Assembly: GCA_951802425.1 (NCBI GenBank)
Contig: OX637804.1
Span: 1,674,001-1,738,000, forward strand
Direction: 5' to 3'
DNA: 64,000 nucleotides
Source of the DNA: Clavaria fumosa
Lineage: Eukaryota > Basidiomycota > Agaricomycetes > Agaricales > Clavariaceae
Part shown: one piece after another, positions 1 through 10,900 of the stretch
Position numbering within the stretch: position 1 is the first letter of the stretch
Layout of the letters: the number at the start of each line of letters is the position of its first letter
Program-made: the position numbers and the translations under genes
The notes under the pieces: model-generated
Databases searched by the model: none
Seen by the model: only the letters and a program-made list of their open reading frames with translations
Told to the model about the DNA's origin: nothing

Positions 1-3000
1 GACTGCCGATCGAGAATAAAGCATTGCAGGAACTCGGGGTGAGTCTGGTGCAATCATATTCTAAATCATAGACGCGAGAGTCGACCTCTACGTACCCCAT
101 ACTTGCATCAGTGGGTGTGTCATTCCGACATTGATGTATTTCCGAGCACTCCTCTTGGCCTGATCATGTCTTGCGTCTTGTTCGCGCGCTGACGAGCTTC
201 CGATCAGAAAGACATAACCTCCTTGACGCCATCGGCCATCCGTTCTGCGGCACGCGCTACCGCGCTCCGCGAGATACAAACACAACGCGATGAGTTCATG
301 CAGCTGGGAATCATGGCAGACTGGAGCAGCGAGCGGGGTACCTATCGTACACTAGGTTCGCTCTCGCCCCGGTTTCCCTCCGCACCTCATGGCCAAATCG
401 CGCAGACCACCAGTACGAGATGCGACAACTACGCGTCTTCCAGCGGATGCTTGAGAACGGCACGCATCTCTTTCCCCCCCTTGGAGTCGCCCCTGATTTC
501 GGATGGCCTCCGTTCGGGTCTTTTCAGGTCTCATCTACAACGCGCACCGTCCCGTGTCCTACTCGCCATCCTCGCGCTCTGCACTCGCCGAGGCGGAGCT
601 TGAGTATTCTGACACGCATGTGTCAACTTCCGTCTACGTCGCGTTCGCCCTGGCACCAGCCGACGCAACTCCCCCACCAATAGCGGCGCTACTGGGTGCG
701 GGGGCACGGGTAGAGCTCTTGGTTTGGACAACGACGCCCTGGACGCTCAGCGCCAACATGGTATTTCTCATTTCTCTCTTTCGTTCTCTACCCTTCGCGC
801 TGATGCTTTGGAAATAACGGCAGGGAATTGCAGTGCATCCCGAGTTGACTTATGCCGCTCTGCGATTGACTTCGGCTGCTCACACCGTGATCGTCGCGCG
901 TGATCGTGTATATGCACTTGCTGATATCCTTGGGCCAACGGAGGACCTGGGCGACATACGAGGTACCGTGCGGAATCTCATGTTGGCTCTCTGATATTCA
1001 ATATGCAGAAAACAGGCTCCGACCTCGTTGGGCTCGCCTATCGGCCCCTCTTCGGCGACGCGACGGGTCGACGGGCCGAATACAACGTTATCCCAGGTTC
1101 CCACGTGGATGCAACGTCTGGGACTGGCCTCGTGCATTGTGCCCCAGCTCACGGCGTGGAAGACTACAACGCCTTCCGTGCGCTTGGGCTCCTTCCCCGC
1201 TCGGCTGAGATGTTATGCCACGTCGATGCGGCGGGCAAGTTCACCTCCGACATCGCTGACATTGTTGGGGATGAGGTAGCCAAACGTCTGGTGGGGCTTG
1301 CGGTGCTTTCCGAAGGAGGGAAAGAGACGGTGGATGTCCTGCGGCAGCTAACGGGCGAGCATGGAGAAGGCAGGCTACTCAATGAGGACATGGTTATGCA
1401 CCGCTATCCTTACGACTGGAAGACAGGAAAGCCTATTATCGTGCTGTTGGCATTCTTGTCCTTCTCTCTATTTGCTACATGCTCATGCCTGTCCCCCTGT
1501 CCAGAGCCACCGAACAATGGTTTGCGAACCTAGATGCGATCAAAAGCGAGGCCCTCGGTGCTCTGGAGAACGTGCGGTTCTATCCCGCCATGTGTGAGCA
1601 TCCGCCAATCAACGCCTTTGTGGCTCTCTTTCCCGACACTGAGATGAGAATTCTTCCTCATGCCTCGCAGCTCGCACCCGCCTCACCTCGCACGTTTCAA
1701 ACCGCTCTGAGTGGTGCATTTCGCGGCAGCGTGTCTGGGGGGTGCCCATCCCGTCGCTCCATAACGACGCCTCCGGTCGCATCGTGCTCGATCCCCGGTC
1801 GTTGGAGCACATCCTTGGCGTCCTGGACAGGAAGGGCGTGGAGTGGTGGTGGGATGGCCCCGTGGCGGATTTTGTCCATCCCGACTTGCGCGACGCGGGG
1901 CCGTGGCGCAAGGGCACGGATACGATGGACGTATGGTTCGACAGCGGGAGCAGCTGGAGCATGCTCATTGGTGACGGCGGGCTTGGCTCCCCCGTCCCGA
2001 CTGACGTCGAGAGGACGTTCCTCGCTGATGTATGCGTGGAAGGGTCGGATCAACACCGAGGGTGGTTTCAGAGCCTGCTGTTGACTGCGATCGGCGCCTC
2101 GCATGCGGCAGGGAATGGGGGCAGTGGGAAGAGTCCATATGGGGCACTCATCACGCATGCGATGGTGCTGGACGAGAAGGGCAGGAAGATGAGCAAGAGC
2201 CTGGGCAACATCATTAGTCCCATGTCTATCGTGAATGCCGTTCCGGTAAGCTGACCATCATTGAGAACTATCTAAACTGAAACCTGAAATACGCCAGGGG
2301 GGTAATCAATCTGCGTATGGTGCTGATGTCCTTCGGCTGTGGGCTGCAACTGTAGAGTACGGTAGGGATATGAATATCGGACCCAAGGTGCTGGCTGGCT
2401 GCATGGAGGTGCTGAGGAGGATCCGAAACTGCGCCAGATTCATCCTTGGTAACCTAGATGTCGGTGGGGACTGGGTCAGAGTCCAGAGATCGGAATTGGG
2501 TTTGGTGAGTCCTCTGTTATCGCTGTCTCGGAGGCCTATTTATGCCCTTTGGCTGCATTCTAGGCTGACAAGTACTTCATGCACGAACTGTGGAAACTGG
2601 AGGGCGTGGCGAGGGAAGGTTACGCGACGTACAATTTCTCCAAAGGTGTGCTTTACCGTATCATTTCTCCTTGTTATTTGCTTACCAGTTTTGATGGCTT
2701 CAGTTACCAATGCGCTCGCGAATTTTGCTAATTTGCTCTCGTCCCTCTACTTCGACATCACGAAAGATTGTTTGTACGCCGACTTGAAGCACAGCAAAAG
2801 CCGCAGAAGTGTGTTGACGGTGCTCGAACAGGTGAGCGGCAGTCTGTTGCACCCTTTCCCGTTTGTTTATTTGCACAATTGTTCTACGCACAGGTGTTGA
2901 AGACCATGACGAGTGTAATGGCACCTGTTTTGCCACACCTTGCAGAGGAGATCCATTACCATCTAAATGGATGTGCAGGTGACAAGGGCTCTGGCACTTC

Positions 3001-3682
3001 AGTATTCGCAAACCAATGGGACTTCTTGGTTAGTACATGTGGCTTGTATTACCGTCTCCGTTGCTTATTGTCGACTGGACCGCAGAGCTCGGAGTGGAAT
3101 GATTGTCAAGCGGAAGATGAAATGCATAAGCTTCTTCATACGCGGGGAGTGGTGCTGTCTTTGCTAGAGAAAGCCAGGATGCAAAAGCACGTCCAATGTT
3201 CATTCTGCATCCTGGGTCCGCTCATCATATGACAGGGACTTGAGGAGCTCCTTAGAAGCGGAGGTCGACATTATTATTCCTGGCGATATGTCATGGGATA
3301 ATGCGTTCGTTGAGCTTCTCTTACGAGAGGGTACGTCGGCTCCTCTTGCGTTCGATATGTACGTGTCTTAGATCCCTTGCAGAAGAACTGTTGAAAACTC
3401 TCTTCATTGTTTCAGATGCCTCGGTGATTGACGAAGGATCTTTGGGTGTGACGTCCCCAACATGGTTATACGTGGACCGGTTGTCGATACCGGGTGATGA
3501 TCAGCGAATCGCTCTCAATCACAGAAGTTCTGACGAAAGAGATCATCATAGGTTCTGACGAGGATCTAGGAATACGTATCCGCCCAGCGGGGCGTCTCAA
3601 GTGTCCTCGATGTTGGACATTCACCCGCAGCGACAGAGAAGCACTATGTAGAAGATGTGCTGAAGTCCGGTGCGTTGCATAG
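1..3682 (+). CDS. ISM1: Isoleucyl-tRNA synthetase, mitochondrial type (5' end outside window)
   Basis: Class I aminoacyl-tRNA synthetase charging tRNA-Ile, judged mitochondrial from its bacterial-like layout. The first visible exon (1-38) encodes GLPIENKALQELG, the stretch that follows the HIGH motif, so the N-terminus lies upstream. An exon from about 208 begins KDITSLTPSAIRSAAR. Later landmarks are WTTTPWTLSANM (near 720-760, editing domain), GTGLVHCAPAHGVEDYN (about 1120-1170), DVWFDSGSSWSM (about 1930-1960), GSDQHRGWFQS (about 2045-2075) and the catalytic KMSKSLGN loop (about 2185-2210). The anticodon-binding region follows. The protein ends with a zinc-ribbon CPRCWTF..CRRC (3600-3665), a C-terminal element found in bacterial and mitochondrial IleRS. 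The stop is at 3680-3682. At least eight introns interrupt it. The assignment is secure; exact splice sites between the landmarks were only partly traced. Confidence 0.93.
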
Positions 3683-4005
3683 ACGGTGCCATCCGAAATC
3701 CCAGGCTGATAAGCCGCGATTCCAACCCAGACTTTGATGAACAGTTTGAGTAAACCTTCTCTGAGCGTTAGGGGCAGACAATTGTGCGACAAGGATCATC
3801 GGTTTCCGCGTTGAGCGCCAGTGATTGATTGCTGTGAAGAGGGAACTGCCGCTTCCCCATGGGCATAGGCAATGTCAACCGCATGCCGTTGTTATCATAT
3901 TACCAATTGTGTACTGAGCTCTGGCATGTTTTCAGAAGCAAACCGTGCATGGCAGACTTGCCGTGCTGCGGATTAGTGCTGATTTCCATATGGTGACCTG
4001 GCCTA
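3683..4005. other. Convergent intergenic spacer
   Basis: Spacer between the stop of the IleRS gene and the stop of the DJ-1 gene, which face each other. It should hold both 3' UTRs. I see no coding region, RNA gene or repeat in it. Confidence 0.5.
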
Positions 4006-4948
4006 TCAGAACAGTGTTCCCTGTGGGAAGACCATTGGCTGACGGACTTCTGCCCTTTTTGCGGCCCCACAGAGAAGTTCCACAATGGTGAGTGCGAACG
4101 CGAACGCAGTCCCTGACGCAGGGCAAAACTTTCAGTACCATGCGAGGCAGTAGTCAGTGCTCTGATGCATCACCTGGGCCACGGCTGGGAACATTCGACA
4201 CGTCTGCAATTCATGATCATGCTCGGGAAGTTGGGATGAGATGCATACCTTGTGACGAGCTTCCCAGACACGACGACTGGTTCCTCCGAGTATTCGAAAT
4301 CTGGTGGGCCACGATTCAACTCTGAGTCAGGAAGCGTCTCCCACTTATATATCGCGCACCAACCCTTGTCGAGTCGAGACTTCACGCTCGGATGAGATGT
4401 CAGAGGCTGTCTGGGCAGCTTAGAGGTGAGAGCTGTAAGGGTGCCTGGCGGTGACGTTTTGAGTACGAATCTCAGAACTCTCAAGTTCGTCGTTACCGGC
4501 ACAGATCATGCCCACGAGCTTGTCGTGTGCAATGTATTCACGTACGAGCCTCTGTACGTGCACGGACTGAGAAATGGTTTCCGCGCCCCGCACGCCTCCA
4601 GGGATAAGCAATGCGTCGAATGTATCCTAGTAACACATCATGTACAGATGTCTTTGAGCTGAGCAAGTGTTGCGAATCGAGCGCATAACTCACGGGCCCG
4701 CAGTCATCTGGGGAAAAGTGAGTGTCGGGCACGATCTTGACGCCTCGCGAGCAGACTGCGTAGTTTGCACCCTCGGAGCCTGGGCTCTGTATCAAGGCAG
4801 AAGTACAGGCGATGCCTCCTCGAACAAGCGTGTCATACGGGATGGTACTGAATGTACGGATCAGCATACAATATGTAAGTTGTAACAAGTTGACACACAA
4901 TTCCATCTCTTCCGTTCCATCTGCAATGAGAACGAGTGCCGATGGCAT
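4006..4948 (-). CDS. DJ-1/PfpI family protein
   Basis: DJ-1/Park7-type protein of the class I glutamine amidotransferase-like fold; family members act as glyoxalase/deglycase-like or redox-sensing proteins. Reading from ATG at 4948, six exons can be joined in frame. Exon 1 (4899-4948) gives MPSALVLIADGTEEME and joins exon 2 (4694-4847) to make EMEFTIPYDTLVRGG. Exon 3 begins at 4626 with DTFDALLIPGG and ends at the nucleophile elbow GMICAG, where Cys is the expected active-site residue. The following exons give SHPSVKSRLDK, DFEYSEEPVVVSGKLVTSRGPG and TAFAFALTIVELLCG. The stop is at 4006-4008. Every junction restores the family consensus, so the gene appears intact. Its exon 1-2 region is duplicated near 12.6-13.0 kb. 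The physiological role cannot be read from sequence. Confidence 0.9.
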
Positions 4949-5034
4949 TTTCAAGGTGGAAAGGCTATTGGTGGTGTCAAAATTGTAGTGATTAGCGCGG
5001 TGTGGTCAAAAGATAGAATCGTCTCAGAACGCGG
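4677..5034. repeat. Segmental duplication, copy A (DJ-1 5' region)
   Basis: This stretch covers the start of DJ-1 intron 2, exon 2, intron 1, exon 1 and about 85 bp of upstream sequence. It recurs in the same orientation at 12632-12989. By eye I count roughly 15-18 mismatches over about 358 bp and no large indel, so the copies are about 95% identical. Similarity stops abruptly on both sides. Confidence 0.9.
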
Positions 5035-5444
5035 TAAAGCACCTATCAACGAATGACAATTGACATGCCCCCCGCATTTCCCTCTCTTTTGTCACCACTC
5101 TCACAGTCGCTGGCTCGCCCTATCGAAATCCCAACTTCTACGTCGCTGCAATGCTGTCTGGGCCCGGGCACTGCTTCCGCATTGGAGGCACTACTGAGCT
5201 CCTCCTCCGAGGTATCCCTCCAGATATTGTAAAAACACAAAATCTTGGGTTGCAGCAGAGAACACCAAACAGTGCTCTGTCATGCAGAATATTTTGAAAT
5301 CACTTTTTTTTGGCAGGCGTTGCCGCGTCACAACGTGCTGCCAAACGGGCTCTAATACATCGATTCAAGGACTGGGGGGAAAACGAAATTAAAAAAGCGG
5401 ATAACATGAGATCGTACTAAGTCGCCAGCTACCAGATAACGCAG
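5035..5444. other. Intergenic, DJ-1 upstream region
   Basis: Lies between the DJ-1 start and the stop of the leftward GTPase gene. It should contain the DJ-1 promoter beyond the duplicated part and the GTPase 3' UTR. No convincing gene is seen; a 65-codon open frame here has no recognisable features. Confidence 0.4.
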
Positions 5445-7727
5445 TTAACGGGCTTCGCAGGATGAATCCTGGCCCGCCCTGGCCTCTGCCACAAAGACCT
5501 CCGATGGCTTGAATCGATGGCTCCGGATGAGCCTCTCAACCTTTTTTATCACTTCTCCGGGCTCCAGAAAGGCCTTCGCTCGCGTCGCAAAGGAATGTAT
5601 CTCTTCATGCACTTTCTGTAGCGAATGCTGTTCATTGAGCTTGTATGCCTTCAACGCGAGGTGGAAGAGCCTTTGGGTCACGGGAGACGCACACCCGGAT
5701 ATCTGTCTGCGCGCCTGCATGAGGAGGAAAAGGCTCTGCATCACAATGGTGAGATCGACAATGTAGCCCATCATGCCCCGCAGAACATTCGGTCTATCAG
5801 CGGACACATGCTTGTTAATCTGTCTAGACCGCAAGCTATAAATATGAACATACGTCACTTTGAGAGCTTTGTATACCCATGCTGCGAAAACGATGCCGGC
5901 AGCAATGGGAAGTGCGAAAGGAGCGGCGGGAGGGATGAAGCCTGGCAATCACGTGTCATTGAATCTGCTCAACAAGCACAACCTACTCATAGCGCACCAG
6001 ATATAAGAGCCGCGGTGAGGGTAACTGCACCGGAAGACCTGGTCAAACCTGAGCATGGGCACCAAAAATTTCATGAATAAACGTCATACACATTCCATGT
6101 TGTTCCACTATCTTCTCCCAAAAGATCCTCCTGAAGCGTTGACAGCTCAATGGCCGCAGAGCTAAGAACCTGTATAGGAATTCGGCAGAGTTTGAGGCAC
6201 GTCTACAATACGTATGCACCTTGTCAGGATCGTAAAGACCCCAAACCCTGAGGGCGCATGAGACAGTGAAAAGATGCAAAAAAATGCAAAAGACAGCACA
6301 AACTCCACGATATCCCGGTGAACCACTCTGAGCCACCTTGCCAACGATCTTCCAGGTAAACTCGTCGACAAGCCTTGCCAATATCCTCGATGCACGATTG
6401 ACACAGAGCCGGAGACAAGTATTGAGTAAGACTTACTTCGCTTGCCAATCCTTCAGAGATGTCAGCACAATCACCAGGGACATCATGATTGATGTAACGG
6501 ACTTAATCACAGCATCAATCTTCACGTCGACGCTCTGCTGCTGAGTGATCGCCCAAACGAGTCCAACTGATTGATCGATGCACGCCTGCGTCTTCTTTAC
6601 TAACTCGTCGAGTGTATCAGTAAAACCGGGTCCCACTGCGATCAATATAATCACATTCAGTCGTACGCTTGGGACCAAATACTGGTAGCATGCAGACCTG
6701 ACACCGCCACCCACGGAACGTCCAATGTCTTCTCAAAAGGCTTGATCATCTCGTTTCGGAGCTTATCGTCTGCGAGACGGAGGAGGGACACGTCGATGGG
6801 GGATTCTTTGACTCCAATGGTCGGGCCTAGGTCATGGTAGATGTTGTCGTCGGGACTGTCGACATCGTTATCGATATCGTCGTCGATATCGCCGTACAAG
6901 TCGTTGTTGGCTGCCAGCGTGACACTTTTCGGTAGGATGCTTGTCACCAGCAGATCATACTTGGTGAATACCGCAACAATTGGAACTGGAGGGTATGTGT
7001 TATATTGGGGTAAATTAGGCATGTATTTGAACATGAATTCACTGCCGCGATTCTTGAGCTGGAGAATTTTCTCCTCGCCCACTTCGAGTAGACTTCCGCC
7101 ATATGTGGGAACCTCAATGCAAAGCCTAATCAAGTACCATCAATATACAAATGCCTAAGAGAAGATCTATCGTACCAGATTGCGTGAAGTCTGTCTTTGA
7201 GGTCGGGCTTCTTGCTACGCTCCTCGATGAATGTCTGGACAGTCTCGAAGTTACCGGCATCTGCATGAGAGAATCCTTGCGAGTCGTGCAGAATGAGGCG
7301 GGGATTCTGCTGTGAGGTGATCTCCCGCTCGATATCTGACTCGCCAGCTTTGCGACCGTGCTCCACGACCTGTAACTCAAAGGTTAAGGGAATGTGGACA
7401 TTGATATTGAGCACAGGTTGTTGCATTTCACCGTCTCATGAATCCCAAAGACCGCATTGATCAGATTAGATTTGCCGACGCCGCTCTAGAAAACGTTCAC
7501 TGTGAGTCGAACAGAGGCAAAATCGATCGTCAGATTGGGATGATACATACCCTCCCGAGGACCAGGATGCGGAACCTAAAAATACGTGAGCGAGCTACAG
7601 CGATATGCAGACGATGTGGACTCGCGAACCTGGGACAAGTCTGAAGAATCTTGTCGACGGTTGACTTGAGCTCGTCCTCGAAGCTCAAGTCACTCAGCTG
7701 CTGTTCCTCTAACGGAATGGACGACAT
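5445..7727 (-). CDS. P-loop GTPase with C-terminal membrane region (GTPase A)
   Basis: Member of a fungal group of G-domain proteins of unknown role. ATG at 7727 starts MSSIPLEEQQLSD. The G1 loop is assembled across an intron: FRILVLGR joins SGVGKSNLINAVFGI, giving GRSGVGKS. G3 is HDSQGF (about 7280) and G4 is FTKYD (about 6955), a usual variant of NKxD. An acidic insert follows (about 6830-6900, D/N-rich). The last large exon (about 5445-5945) has a hydrophobic segment PFALPIAAGIVFAAWVYKAL and then a helical region containing GYIVDLTIVMQSLFLLM, ending at a stop at 5445-5447. Exons between about 5950 and 6450 are less certain. It is head-to-head with, and paralogous to, the next gene. Membrane attachment is inferred from the hydrophobic segment. 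Confidence 0.8.
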
Positions 7728-7917
7728 CGAAAGGAAGACAAGAGGGTGCGCGTGACAAACCCCACACGGCTTGACTGGCCCGCTTCATCTCCGCAAGCGG
7801 TGAGGAACGTGCCTGACCACGATCGCATCCTCCACACCTCTTCAGCGTTTTCCCGGCAGCCGCCCATCGCACTCATCAACACCAGCCCTCCTCCTCTGCT
7901 CTGTAGATTTCATCTCT
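7728..7917. promoter_or_regulatory. Shared divergent promoter of the two GTPase genes
   Basis: Only 190 bp separate the two start codons (7727 on - and 7918 on +), so both promoters must lie within or overlap this interval. No clear TATA box was seen. Inferred from gene orientation only. Confidence 0.5.
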
Positions 7918-10900
7918 ATGGATGTTTCACCTGAAGAGATCAAGAGATTGTGTCCCCGGTTTCGCGTCTTGATTATGGGTCGGCGAAATGCTGGAAAAAC
8001 CACCATTCTTGAGAAGATGACAGGGAGTGAGGCCGGGGTTGAGCCTGAAATTCGTGATAAGGCAGGAAACTTGGTGGTATGAGCATCCATCTCCTGCCTG
8101 TACATCGGTAATAGAGCCGATGGGCACAGGATGATCCGGCACAGCTCAAGGCAGGGGTAGAGGTATGCCGGCGATGCACTGATGATAGCCTACACTTGCC
8201 ATATCGTTGATCAAACCTTAGCGTGGGATGAGCAACATTGAGTACGAAATAACGTACCCGAACAACCCACTTTTTGTCTTTCACGATTCTCGGGGAATCG
8301 AAGCTGGAGCAGAAACAGATGAAGCTAGCGAGCTTCGTATCGGGTACATTCGGGCTTTCATTGATGATCGGGCGCAGCGGGTACGGGTCAAGGATCAGCT
8401 CCATGCAATCTGGTACGAATTGGTGCAACCCGTACAGTCCTAAGGTGAAGGGTCTAATCAACACATAGGTTCTGCATGCCTATGGATAATGTAAGGGTAC
8501 CCAGTGATTCATTCGAGCTCGCCTTTTTCGAGAAGGGGACCGGTAGTGGTGAGTGGGATTTTGCACCGACTCAGATGGAAATTGTTGTCGTTATTAACTT
8601 AAGGTAGTCCCAGTGATTGCCGTGTTAACCAAGTACGAAGCTCTGATTGACAGGGTAAGAAGCATAGGAAGACCGGAGCCGGACAAAGCTGTCAAGGCAT
8701 ATTTGCGCAAGAACATTCTTGGTCCTATCAAGAAGGCTGCACATCCGCCTGCAGCCTATGTGCAAACACATCGTGAGTGCCTTTGAATCGGTGTTTTTTC
8801 TTGCTGTTTCTAAAACGAAACGTGTACAATGACATCGTTCAGACAAGGGTGTCGGTTGCGAGCTGCTAACCGAAAAGACGTACGGAACAATCAAGAACGA
8901 TACCCTTGCCACCTTTTTTGCAATGGCGCAGCAGAATTCACAGAAAGTGTCATGTGAAGAAGTATTCCGACGAGTGCTGTTCGTGCATCATATTGGTTAA
9001 TTAGTCATCATCTAACCGTTCAATTTCAAATTGCAGAAGACAATCCTTTATATCGAGACTCAAGGAGGCCAAGAAGAACATGTCCTCAACTCAACTTGTA
9101 GTGAGCGTATTGGAATTGTTACCATTTTGGAGCCATGTCAGTAGTAGGCACTGCTAAGTCTCATCATCACACTCATGGATTGTGTTTCAGCCTGTGAGTT
9201 GCTGTCCGTGCTCGTCGCTCCCATCGCATCTCACTCATGTCACCTTCATCTGTGCCTTGCTTTCAGTTTGTGAGTTGCTGTCCATGCTCATTGCTCCTAT
9301 CGCATCTTGCTCATGTTGCCTTCATTTGCGCTTCGCTTTCAGGACGTGAGTTGCTGTCCATGCTCGTCACTCCCATCGCATCTCGCTCACATCACCTTCA
9401 TCCGCGCCTCGCTTTCAGTATGTGAGTTGCTGTCCGTGCTCATTGCTCCCATCACATCTTGCTCACATCACCTTCATCCGCGCCTCGCTTTCAGTATGTG
9501 AGTTGCTGTCCATGCTCGTTACTCCCATCGCATCTCGCTCATGTCACCTTCATCTGTGCCTCGCTTTCAGTATGTGAGTTGCTGTCCATGCTCGTTACTC
9601 CCATCGCATCTCGCTCATGTCACCTTCATCTGTGCCTCGCTTTCAGTTCGTGAGTTGCTGTCCATGCTCGTCACTCCCATCGCATCTCGCTCACGTCGCC
9701 TTCATCCGCGCCTCCTTTCAGAATGTGAGTTGCTGTCTGTGCTCGTCGCTCCCATCGCATCTCGCTCATGTCACCTTCATCCGCGCCTCGCTTTCAGTAT
9801 GTGAGTTGCTGTCCATGCTCGTTACTCCCATCGCATCTCGCTCATGTCACCTTCATCTGTGCCTCGCTTTCAGTTTGTGAGTTGCTGTCCATGCTCATTG
9901 CTCCTATCGCATCTTGCTCATGTTGCCTTCATTTGCGCTTCGCTTTCAGGACGTGAGTTGCTGTCCATGCTCGTCACTCCCATCGCATCTCGCTCACGTT
10001 GCCTTCATCCGCGCCTCCTTTCAGAATGTGAGTTGCTGTCTGTGCTCGTCGCTCCCATCGCATCTCGCTCACGTCGCCTTCATCCGCGCCTCCTTTCAGA
10101 ATGTGAGTTGCTGTCTGTGCTCGTCGCTCCCATCGCATCTCGCTCACGTCACCTTCATCCGCGCCTCGCTTTCAGTATGTGAGTTGCTGTCCATGCTTGT
10201 CACTCCCATCACATCTTGCTCATGTCACCTTCATCTGTGCCTCGCTTTCAGTTCGTGAGTTGCTGTCCATGCTCGTCGCTCCCATCGCATCTCGCTCATG
10301 TCGCCTTCATCTGTGCCTCGCTTTCAGTATGTGAGTTGCTGTCCATGCTCGTCGCTCCCATCGCGTCTCGCTCACGTTGCCTTCATCTGCGCCTCGCTTT
10401 CAGGATGTGAGTTGCTGTCCATGCTCGCCGCTCCCATCGCATCTCGCTCATGTCGCCTTCATCTGCGCTTCGCTTTCAGGACGTGAGTTGCTGTCCGTGC
10501 TTGTCGCTCCCATTGCATCTTGCTCACATCACCTTCATCCGCGCCTCGCTTTCAGTATGTGAGTTGCTGTCCGTGCTCATTGCTCCCATCACATCTTGCT
10601 CACATCGCCTTCATCCGCACCTCGCTTTCAGTCTGTGAGTTGCTGTCTGTGCTTGTTGCTCCCATTGCATCTCGCTCACATCACCTTCATCCGTGCCTCA
10701 CTTTCAGTTGGTGAGTTGCTGTCTGTGCTCATTGCTCCCATTGCATCTCGCTCATGTTGCCTTCATCTGTGCCTCGCTTTCAGTATGTGAGTTGCTGTCC
10801 ATGCTCGTTGCTCCCATCGCATCTTGCTCACGTCGCCTTCATCCGTGCCTCGCTTTCAGTCTGTGAGTTGCTGTCTGTGCTTGTTGCTCCCATTGCATCT

